DNA from: Linum tenue
Lineage: Eukaryota > Streptophyta > Magnoliopsida > Malpighiales > Linaceae
Reading direction: 5' to 3'
DNA: 64,000 bases
NCBI GenBank assembly: GCA_946122785.1
Contig: CAMGYJ010000005.1
Span: 86,236,547 to 86,300,546 of the forward strand
Shown here: positions 55,152 to 64,000 of the stretch, in pieces
Position numbering within the stretch: the stretch's first letter is position 1
Layout of the letters: each line of letters begins with the position of its first letter
The notes under the pieces: generated by a model
Database searches by the model: none
Told to the model about the DNA's origin: nothing
What the model saw: the letters and a program-made list of their open reading frames with translations, nothing else
Program-made: the position numbers and the translations under genes

Positions 55152-56556
55152 TGATAACTCAATATTTACACATGTTTTTGTCCAACATTCTTATATTGTT
55201 TGAGCCTTGTCTCTCGTGTTTTAGGTCGATTTCAAGCTAGGTTGTTCTTATTTGACATATTTCAGGTCCTAGTACGTGAATGAAGTCTTGGGCATGAGTT
55301 TGGGGTCGATTGAAAGAAGTTGGGACGTTTCACGCAAAGTTGAGGATTTTACGCAGCCAAGTCAAATTTCCACGCGGTCGTGCATCATGGACATGCGCGG
55401 ACAAGAGCCAATTCTACACGGTCGTGCAAATTGACGTGCAACTCCTTTTGCGCGGTCAAGGAGGTACGGGACGTGCGAAGTGTCCCTTTGGCCATGTGGG
55501 ATTTCCAGAGACATCACACGGGCAGGCCAGATTTTCACGCGACCGTGCAGTTCTGGTCCTGCGTCACATTACAAGCCACTAAATCAAACGTCGTATTTTG
55601 GAGAGTCACACGGGCACGCGAGGATTCTACACGATCGTGTCGCCTGGCTGTGTGGTTGTGAATTTCTGGGTTTTAACCCAATTTCGGGCCTTTGAGATAG
55701 GGATCGAATTTTGAGAGCAAAAATAGATATTTAGAGAGAGAAAGTGCGAAGAACAAACCATAGGATCAATTTTTGGAGTTGGGTTTCATCAATCAAGCTT
55801 GAATTTTGACCTTGGAGTGAAGATTATCATCCCAGAGCTTACTGTAAACATCATTATGAGTATGATTCCTTTGATTGTTGTTTTCTACTCTCTCTCTACG
55901 GAGTAGAACTTTCTCTCACTTGGGTATGAAGAACCCTAGTTCCATGTGTTAGGGATCGTGATTTTAATCAATTTAAGTGTGTTTATTGAGTCAATTGAAT
56001 CCTGATCAACTTCTTTTGATTTCTGCTGCAACCTGAGATTGATAGAATTTGATTAGGTTGTTAGAGCTTCTTCAATCGGTAAGAGTGAATTGATTGTACG
56101 AGAGTCAGTCAATTCACTGCTTTGTACTGGAATATGTTTCCAGTAGTGGAGTTCTGTGTTAATTGCCTTAGCATTCTATCCCGGTGAAGACTAGTCGTTT
56201 GTCGGTTAGTCTGTCTAAGAGGGCTTGGTCAGCTTAAGAGATTCCAAGCTACTGTCGGATCTTCCGCAGTTTAATCAATAGTAAATCAACCAAAGGAATT
56301 TACAACTTAAACCTAACTAAGGAGCTAGGGGGATTCATTCTCGAGGGACTCTTCCCTTGTTTAAGAACTTCGAACAATTTACTGCTTTCTTTTTGCTTTA
56401 GTTTAAACTCATTCTCACTAAACTTTCCCCGCCAGATAATAGATAATCACAGAGTAGGCAGTACATCTAGGCCTTGTGTTGACATTTATCACTTGATTCT
56501 ACTATACTGCAGTTCCTTTCTGTGATTACACATGATCGCGGTTTGGTGTTGTGTCA
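55152..56556 (+). repeat. Gypsy family A 3' LTR, copy B
   Basis: TGATAACTC to GTTGTGTCA, 1405 bases. It differs from copy A by one extra TC in the CTCTCTCT run (near 55894), one G fewer near 56539 and a few substitutions. It is the 3' LTR of the element that starts at 40697. Confidence 0.85.
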
Positions 56557-57273
56557 TACCGTGTCACGTACACTGGTAATATTAGCTAAACCAAAGGAGA
56601 AGTTGACATGTTCTTTCCATCACTATTTTGGTTTAGATATATAAACATAAATTTCAGTGGATGCTTACACATATTTAGCATTTGCAATGTCCAATGTGAT
56701 TTATTGTCAGGGATTTGCAAAGTGCATTGCTGCCATGTAAACATATGCTTAGAATTGATAGAGGAAGTTGATATGAGAAGTTAGATTGAATTGGGTGTTT
56801 CTCTAGGCTGCAAGTAAATGAAGGAAAGCTAATCTAAGAACTTAGTTTTGAATTTTTGTACATGGTTTGATTATGTGTGAACTTAAGATTGTAGGTTTGC
56901 TGGTAATAGAATTGAAGGAATATTTGATTGATTATTTGCTTGCAGAATTGAATGATTGTTGATTGATGATACATATAGATTTGGCAATTTAAAGTAATGC
57001 CTTTTAACATATGAGATTGGATTTCTGAGTTAGTTAGATTTCTCGGATGTTGATATCAAAGAAAATCACAGCAGGTTAGGCTGCATTCAATAGAGTAGGT
57101 GGTTGTTTAAAGAATGGCTTATTAACGACGGTTGGGCGGCTTTAGCGATGGTCAGAACTGTTGCTAAATGATTTTATTTATTTCAGATGTATTTGACTCG
57201 CACGAAACTATACAACAAATTAATCCTAAATAGAGTCCATGTTTTTAAATTCTAGCTGAATGCAGTATAGAGC
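56557..57273. other. Unassigned spacer after the Gypsy 3' LTR, copy B
   Basis: Same as 5679-6394; no gene recognised. Confidence 0.4.
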
Positions 57274-58799
57274 AAGTATTTAAATTGTGAACCCGGGCTG
57301 ATCCATGTAACCCTACTTCAATCGCTTAGGTTGTTATCTATAGCAAACAACTTTTGGGTTTAGAGCTAATGAAACTACAAACTAAACAAGCAAAGAAAAG
57401 TAAATAAAGGAAAATTCTAACTAAGGGAGCTTCACCCAGGAGTTGCTTCCCCCTAACTAGCTACCAAGACTTGTTGGATTGGAACGATTGCTACGGGCAA
57501 GGTGACCGCGAACTGCAGAGGGATGCAAATATGGTCGTAGACCACAATCTCGATTGCTAAACCGAGGTAAACATTATAGGTCGTGTCACTCGACCCTCTC
57601 GGTTTAGGCAATCGGATCGGTGGTGACTTTCTCCCTCACTCAACTCAAGGGTTGGACGACTTAATCACGCTTAACCAATTTGCTTAATTCAACATTGAGG
57701 TTTGCCCTAGATTAACCTAGTTAGGTGACTTAAAAAGCTAAAGGAAAACCAACTCGATTGAGTCTCCCTTGAAAGGGGGATTTTCCTCTCTAACTAAGTT
57801 AAAGTGGCTAATTAGATTCCAAAGCACCAACATGCACAAACCTAAGGATGCTAAGCACAATTATGCAGAATCCTTAGGTTGCTAAGCACCAAAATGCACA
57901 AACCTAAGGATGCTAAGCAAAAAACATGCAAAACCCTTCGATTGCTATGCACAAGCATGCACAATCAACATGAATAATACCTCAATCATTGAATTAAACA
58001 ATACCCAATGACAATTATTCAATATAAACAAGTAATTACAAAGTATTAGTTAGGGATCTACAATACCCAAGAGAAAAGAGTGAGTTTCTAGAGACATAGA
58101 GAGGGATTACAAATTTGAGCTCAAGATCTTCTTCTTCTTCTAGGCTTGAATCTCTACCCAACCCTCCAATGATGCTCCAAGATCACTCTAGCACTCTCTC
58201 TCTCTCTCTCACTAGAAATCCCCTTTGGTGTTTTAGGTTGAAACCCAAGAGAAAGAACCAGCTCTCCTTCTTAAAAAACCAGCTCTCCCTTCTCTCTCCT
58301 CGCTGTTGTCTTCATATTTGCCCGAAAGTGATCAGTTCACGGACGCGTTGGCTAGTTCACGGCCGTGAACACCTAAACGCGTCCGTGAACTCATTCGCCT
58401 CCAAAACGCACCACTTTGCTTCCTGGGGTCACGGTCAATGGCCACAGTTCAATGTCTTAGAGACCGTGAATGCCTTGTCGTCAGTAACTTCAGGAACCTC
58501 GCTGGACGTCTCGTTGTTCACGGTTGGTGGTCGAAGTTCACGGTCTTAGAATTAAGAATACAAAGGGAGTGTTTGGTTCCGGGAATGGATAGAATAACAA
58601 CACATTAGGTGTTTTACCCTAACAACAAGGACAAAACATTAAAATAAATAAAAATTAATAGATCAATTCCACCTGTTAAGACCTGAAACATGCTTAAAAT
58701 ATACACAACCTAGCGTAAAATTGAACCTTGGGTGATGTAAATGCCTCAAACATCACAAGAATATGGGGTTAAAACATGTATAATTAAGCCTGAATCACT
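57274..58799 (-). repeat. Gypsy LTR, family B-like, minus orientation, copy B
   Basis: Same as 6395-7920, with one extra A near 57930. It carries the CACGG/CCGTG cluster at 58335-58550. The frame at 58115-58549 is not a gene. Confidence 0.6.
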
Positions 58800-59740
58800 C
58801 CATCCGACACTCAGGCTCGTCGGCGACACTTTTCTGCGGCTCGACCGTCGTAATCGATCTCCAGCGGCCTTTGAAGGTCGATGGCGCCAACAAATAGATT
58901 TGCAGGCCGGAAAAAGGAAAACAATAGTAATGAAGAGGTATATTGAGATCTAGAAGAATTGGGGGTGGGAGCTTGGGAGGAGAATCATGTTTCATAAATG
59001 GTTTAACTATCGGGACCGAAAGTCGAACGAAAGAGGACAAAAATGGAGCACAATGGACAAAAAGGCAAAGGTCACGGCCAGAGGACCATTATCATGGATG
59101 GGAGACCGTGATGTTTGGGCCCAGACCGTGAAGATCAACGGGATCCAGGAGCTTCTGCACGCCTCGTGGGCAAGTCGAAAATCACGGGCACTAGACTGTG
59201 ATAATTCTGCCATGACCGTGAAGTCTCTAAATGAAACGACACATTGTAGCTCGAGATTACGGGCAAGTCTCCAAGATTAATCCAATGTTTGATGTAATTT
59301 TCATTATTCTTGATTGTTGTACTGCATATTTCAAAGTTAGGTCAAAATTGACCTAGGTGTATGAAATCCCCCTTTGGGCCTTAAGAAGCCGGATTTTTTG
59401 ACCAATTGGGTAACCCCATCTAGGTCAATTTTGGGCAATCCTCAAATATCGATTTAGTGTCATGAACCTACCATGATTGGTTACTATTTCGCCATTTCGG
59501 ATTAGTTTCTGAGTGACTGGTCTTAGCAACCATCAGTCGATTAGTCAAGAGAGCTATTTTCCTAGTTTAATTCAACATTCCTTGATTAATCGTCCAAGAG
59601 AGTGGCGTTTCTCCACTAACTGCAACCTCCTCGCGGTTTATGAACACAGCTTTCCACACTAGCATCTTAAGTTTCATCAATGAACTTTTTACTGTAATTA
59701 TGTGGGCACCGAAAACAAAACATAGGTCGGATTTACCCAA
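58800..59740 (+). repeat. Gypsy LTR fragment, plus orientation, copy B
   Basis: Same as 7921-8860, with four single-base indels relative to copy A (near 59226, 59262, 59651 and 59750). Confidence 0.5.
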
Positions 59741-60136
59741 CCAAAATTCAATTGAAGGGGGTTGCAAACAAGACTTATTTCATAATAATTCCAAAATAAT
59801 AGTACAAAATATACCGAATAACTCCAAACAAGAGTGGAAGGAAGAACATTCGTCAGCACCTACCGGCAAACAATTAATTAGATTAGGAGATTAGTATATA
59901 ATGATTAAGAAAAATATATAGTAGTGTTGGTTATCAACAAGTGTTGGGTTGTGTTGCGTATATGTTTGTTGTTTTTGAACGGTCCTGTTAGCTTCAAATA
60001 TTGGAGTCTATTGGTTAAGAAGATATTATTAATCAATCACTCTTGTGTAGTTAGAATAAAACCGAATTAAGCAACTATGCGCCAATGTTAAGTTTCGTTC
60101 CGATTATTCTCACCGTTATTGTTATTGTTATTATTA
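59741..60136. other. Short spacer left of the Pack-MULE, copy B
   Basis: No gene recognised. Positions 60127-60136 (GTTATTATTA) are the left target duplication of the Pack-MULE. Confidence 0.5.
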
Positions 60137-60437
60137 GGCTAAATTACATGTTTGGTCACTCAAATTATACAAATCTTTCATGTTTGCCATCCGAATTACT
60201 TTTCTTTCTTATTCGCCACTAACTTTACGAATCGTTACACGGTTGGTCACCGGCCGTTACACTCCGTTAAATTTGTCCTACGTGGCAGTCAACTATAAAG
60301 TTTGACCGTTAACTAGATGACGTGGAAATTAAAAAATAAAAAAAAATAAAAAATTTCTTTCCACCTCATCATTGCACTTATTTTATCTATATAATTTATC
60401 ATATTAATAATTTAATAAAATTTAATAAATTATAAAA

Positions 60438-60686
60438 ATGGGCAAATCCAAATGCTCATCATCCTCACCATCCACTCCATCGTTCAATCACCAGACTATC
60501 TCCGGCATCAAGTCCAAAGGCGTCCGCCCCGACCTCATCGGCTTCATCGTCGCTCACTATGCCTCCAAGTGGCTCCCGGAGCTCTCCCTCTCCTCCTCCT
60601 CTGTCGACGTCGACAACAGCGTCCCTGCCGCCGCCGTGGCCGGCTCGGAAGAGAGCATGATAACAAAGCAGTTACAGCCTTGCTGA
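60438..60686 (+). pseudogene. NPH3-like gene fragment in left arm (open), copy B
   Basis: Open for 82 codons from the ATG at 60438: MGKSKCSSSSPSTPSF, TISGIKSKGVRPDLIG, HYASKWLPELS, ending outside the arm in a short unrelated tail. It covers only the early NPH3-domain motif, so it is a fragment. Intactness of the frame need not mean function. Confidence 0.65.
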
Positions 60687-61484
60687 CAGGCGAACGTAGC
60701 AGAACGAGAAACAAGGAGAGGTTCTTGTTCCTCTCTGTGCTCATCGCCATCTCCCTTTCTTCCGGCTTCTCCTCTTCTCAGGCTGCTGTTGATCGAAATT
60801 CAGTTTCCGTTCTCCATCAGGTATGTTGCCATTTCACATCTCAAACTCATCTCTGCTGCACCAGCTTGGCTTTCTCTCTTTCTTTCTTTCTTCCTCTTGC
60901 TACCAGCCACTATGCGATTCATTTCGATCCTTTAACATTTGCTGAGTGTATGCTTGTCAATCCAAACCCAGCTTCTGATTCTCATTCTAATCACTTCCCA
61001 CTCGTTTATGAAACGATTAAAAAATTTTGAAACATGAGATTTGAGTTCTGATGACATAATTGGAGACAAGCTCCAAGCTGCTGCATGTATATATGCATAT
61101 TTGCCCATTAGAGTTCAACTCTATGTGCTAACAAACCACTCCAATTATGTGCTTCTTTCACTTTCATTTAGCTATCCCATGAGCTGGATTTTGGTTTACC
61201 ATGCCATTGTGTAAAATATTAACATGTTTGTCTTAATTGTAGAAGAAGCTATTTACACATATGAAGCTGGAGAGTGGCTTGTGTTCATTCTTTTTCTATG
61301 TTTGATCACCAAATTAGGAGGGGGAAAACATTGATTTCTGCTGAGCCCTACTGATTTGGTTTCTCCCACTGTGGAAGAACTAAATATAGAAAGCAACTCA
61401 AAGGGTTTTAAGTTTCCACCGCCAAATTTCATGTTGGGGAAGAAAACTTGTAATGGTTATTGAGGGTGCTGGGAAAGAAGCCAT

Positions 61485-61820
61485 ATGATGGCCACCACTG
61501 CAGTCATTGGACTCACTGCAGGAAACAGACTCCTGCCTTCGTCCTTCCATTACTGTTCTGATCCTCCCAAGAAGCTCTTCTGTAGCAGCTCCGAACATGG
61601 ATCATCCCACTCTCAATTCACTTCATCCAGAAGCATTGTAGTTGCCAAAAAGTCGTCATCAACATCATCATCGTCACAATATGGCCCTGGCTACCCGGGT
61701 TCCAATAGACCCACGCATTCCATTAAGGCACTAAAAGACCATGTAGACACTGCAACAGCTGCAACCACATGGACTGAGACTAATTTATCATACGCCTTTA
61801 CTATGGCCTCTTCTGAGTAG
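61485..61820 (+). pseudogene. Captured gene fragment with transit-peptide-like N-terminus, copy B
   Basis: Open for 111 codons, starting MMATTAVIGLTAGNRLLP and rich in Ser with basic and few acidic residues at first, then THSIKALKDHVDTATAAT. It ends at TAG created by the MITE insertion. An AG about 40-50 bases upstream of the ATG could be a splice acceptor paired with the donor near 60821. I do not recognise the parent gene. Confidence 0.5.
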
Positions 61821-62370
61821 GGATGGCAAAAATATCCATAACCGTGGATATCCGCCCGAATCCGGCCTAATCGGGTAGGGTAAAACCCGAACTCGAAGGA
61901 CATTTAGTGGGTATGTGTAAAACCCGAACCTGAATATTGCGGGTAATGGGTGGGCATGAGTTTCACACTATCCAACCCGAACCCGCCCGATTATACACAT
62001 GCACATGTATTTTGTCTAGAAATAATCATTATTTTTTACTAACATATTTTCTATTTATCATATAAATATAATATTTTCATGAAATTTTGTTGTTTTAATT
62101 AATTTTCTTCATTCTCGTGAAGTATTGTCGTACTTTTCCTCTTACTTAATGTGAGAATACGTATGAATGTTAACATATTGGTTGGAGTTATGAAGAGAAA
62201 TTATTACCCATGGATAACCGTGGATATCCGAAACCCGAACGGGTATGGGCATGGTTTTGATTTTCTACCCGTTTCACATGTGGGTATGGGCATGGGTAAA
62301 ACCCGAACTACTTTGGGTAGGGTAACGGATATGCACTATCCGTCCCCGACCCGACCCATTGCCATCCCTA
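61818..62370. mobile_element. hAT-type MITE nested in the Pack-MULE, copy B
   Basis: TAGGGATGGCAA to TTGCCATCCCTA, with the 8-bp duplication CTTCTGAG at 61810-61817 and 62371-62378. It has a few indels relative to copy A, for example an extra C at about 61843 and an extra TA near 62067. Confidence 0.9.
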
Positions 62371-62436
62371 CTTCTGAGCCGATCATACGCATTCCATTAA
62401 GGCACTAAAGTCGTCATCAACATCATCTTGGTATGG

Positions 62437-62664
62437 TCATGCTCTCTTCCGAGCCGGCCGTGGCGACGGCAGGGACGTTGTTGTCGACGTCGACGGAGAG
62501 GAGGAGAAGGAGAGCTCCCGGAGCCACTTGGAGGCGTAGTGAGCGACGATGGATCCGATGAGGTCGGGGCGGACGCCTTTGGACTTGATGCCGGAGATAG
62601 TCTGGTGATTGAACGATGGAGTGGATGGTGAGGGTGAGGATGATGAGCATTTGGATTTGCCCAT
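62437..62664 (-). pseudogene. NPH3-like gene fragment in right arm, copy B
   Basis: Starts at the ATG at 62664 and carries the same NPH3-like motifs as the other arms. It shifts frame after SFSSS because the GGAGGAGGAGG run near 62500 is shorter than in copy A. Confidence 0.6.
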
Positions 62665-62978
62665 TTTTATAATTTATTAAATTTTATTAAATTATTAATA
62701 TGATAAATTATATAGAAAAAATAAGTGCAATGATGAGGTGGAAAGAAAATTTTATTTTTTTTATATTTTTTTTAATTTCCACATCATCTAGTTAACGGTC
62801 CAACTTTATAGTTGACTGCCACGTAGGACAAACTTAACGAAGTGTAACGGTCGGTGACCAACCGTGAAACGATTCGTAAAGTTAGTGGCGAATAAGAAAG
62901 AAAAGTAATTCGGGTGGCAAACATGAAAGATTTGTATAATTTGAGTGACCAAACGTGTAATTTTAGCCGTTATTATTA

Positions 62979-64000
62979 TATATATTAACTATACTCCTTC
63001 TCCTCTCCATTGCTGGTATCGTTCCACGTAAATAATACAACAAAGTTTTAGGTTAAACAATAATTTCTCAAAATGATGATTTTATTGTTGATAATGGATG
63101 GACAGGAGGACAGGCATATTGTTGTTACTCTTCTCTCTCTCTCTCTCTCTGCCAACTGGATCGGTTGCAGACCAATTCCTTTACTGAAAGGATCTTTTTT
63201 GTCTCCACTCTGGGCTTTGGACCGTCTCTGCTTGTGGGATGATGATTTGCTTCCCATGGCATTGTGCAATCCGATGGTGCCACATAGATTTGAAATTGTT
63301 GTTATTATCAATCATTATAATAAGGAAAACCTTGGATGCAATCACGAGCCAATTGAATTGAGTATTGATGAGACAAAATGGTTTTAAACTTCCGGTCGGG
63401 TGGTTAATTAACGAATAACTCAACCTTTTTCTTCATTGATTTTTTTACTTTATTTTTGGGAAAAGAAAATGCCTTGCGCACTACCATGTCGTTCAGCCAG
63501 CGCTGGAATTAGTTAAGAGACAGGTGAAAGGCAACAAAACAAAGTGGCCTCCCTCCAAATCCTATGCTTTTTCCAATTTATTGGAATTGCATAGGCACAA
63601 GAATTTTTTACTCTCAATATTCCTAAGGATAAACCCATCCCTCCCTCCCTCTACATTGGAAGTTTCAGTTCCACCCAAGTAGAATATGAAGGGGCAATCT
63701 GAAGTGGGTACAACAAATTGTTAATGGGCATGGGATGGGTTAAACCGACTTGCTATTTTAAAACGTGGTTAAAAATCAAACAACCATGCGAGTATAGAAA
63801 ACTAGAGATGAGCTTAACCACAATTGATGCCTGATCCAGGCATTGTGTGATTAAACGGAATGCATGGGATTGGGAGGGAGACCTAAACTAAACTAGTATT
63901 CAGTAACAACCCCTAAGTTCAATTCTATCTTAAACTAGACTAGGATAGGATAGGATAGTGGGAAAAAGATAAATAAAATGATGGGAAACCCTAGTGGCAT
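62979..64000. other. Region matching the NAC upstream DNA, copy B
   Basis: Same as 12099-13111, with a longer CT microsatellite (about 63130-63151) and one extra AGGAT unit near 63950. No gene inside the window. Confidence 0.55.

Larger units (their letters stand above)
40697..56556 (+). mobile_element. Athila/Tat-like gag-protease Gypsy element split by CACTA
   Basis: The order is 5' LTR (40697-41611), primer-binding-like site, gag N-terminal half (41764-42668), nested CACTA (42669-51881), gag C-terminal half and protease (51882-53770), 3' non-coding region, 3' LTR (55152-56556). Without the CACTA the element is about 6.65 kb and lacks reverse transcriptase, RNase H and the integrase core. 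The LTR flanks (CTTAT before, TACCG after) do not match, so no target duplication is preserved or the ends were rearranged. Confidence 0.85.
60137..62968. mobile_element. Pack-MULE with captured gene pieces, copy B
   Basis: The element is 2832 bases long with the same ends and the same 10-bp target duplication (60127-60136 and 62969-62978). The inverted repeats are 60137-60660 and 62437-62968. Internal content matches copy A, but the captured frames are more intact here. Confidence 0.85.
50879..64000. repeat. Direct segmental duplication, copy B
   Basis: This is the second copy of 1-13111, running off the window edge. The left limit given here is only where the window's first base matches, since the left part of copy A is not visible. 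Copy B often lacks the single-base indels that break frames in copy A, for example in the Pack-MULE fragments. If the duplication continues, a second NAC gene should begin about 400 bases beyond the window. Confidence 0.97.

Noticed and set aside
1..64000. CRISPR arrays, operons or other prokaryotic systems
   Set aside because: No regularly spaced identical repeats with unique spacers were seen, and gene structure is clearly plant nuclear. The short repeats near CACTA ends are irregular and bidirectional.

Overview
The window is nuclear DNA of a flowering plant, most likely a eudicot. It holds intron-bearing plant genes with GT-AG splice sites (an eight-exon SYP71-type Qc-SNARE and a three-exon NAC transcription factor) in a thick layer of nested plant transposons: Copia and Athila/Tat-like Gypsy LTR retrotransposons, CACTA, hAT, a Pack-MULE and a hAT-type MITE. 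No organellar or bacterial features were seen.

Layout. Positions 1-13111 and 50879-64000 are the same sequence in direct orientation, almost base for base. The window therefore shows one repeat unit of about 50.88 kb plus the first 13.1 kb of the next, cut at both window edges. This shared block holds the 3' tail of a CACTA element, the 3' half of a gag-protease Gypsy element, fragments of two facing Gypsy LTRs, and a 2.83-kb Pack-MULE with its own nested MITE. The block ends in the upstream region of the NAC gene. Between the two copies lie a small gene island (NAC on + at 13502-14841, SYP71 on - at 15993-18070, convergent), a hAT element with a nearly complete transposase gene (about 18709-23134), a run of Gypsy LTRs and truncated 3' regions (23135-33120), a complete but inactivated Copia element on the minus strand (33487-38563), an AT-rich gap, and a Gypsy element (40697-56556) whose gag is split by a 9.2-kb CACTA element (42669-51881).

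How the parts relate. The two host genes are ordinary: a DNA-binding regulator and a membrane-fusion SNARE. They show no functional link beyond being neighbours. The rest is a record of transposition. CACTA sits inside Gypsy gag, and a MITE sits inside a Pack-MULE that carries pieces of host genes. Copia has a perfect 5-bp target duplication and unusual TA...TA LTR ends. Most transposon coding regions carry stops that look like C-to-T decay. The hAT transposase is the exception, with an open and domain-complete body.

The most noteworthy observations are: (1) the 13.1-kb direct duplication, which may be a real tandem duplication or a haplotype duplication left in the assembly; (2) the Pack-MULE, whose terminal inverted repeats each contain an NPH3-like gene fragment, so that read-through RNA could fold into a hairpin; (3) the Gypsy family in which protease is joined directly to an integrase-like tail with reverse transcriptase missing; (4) the Copia LTRs with non-canonical termini; (5) CACGG/CCGTG clusters at an equivalent place in several LTR families. 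I found no convincing wholly new biological system.
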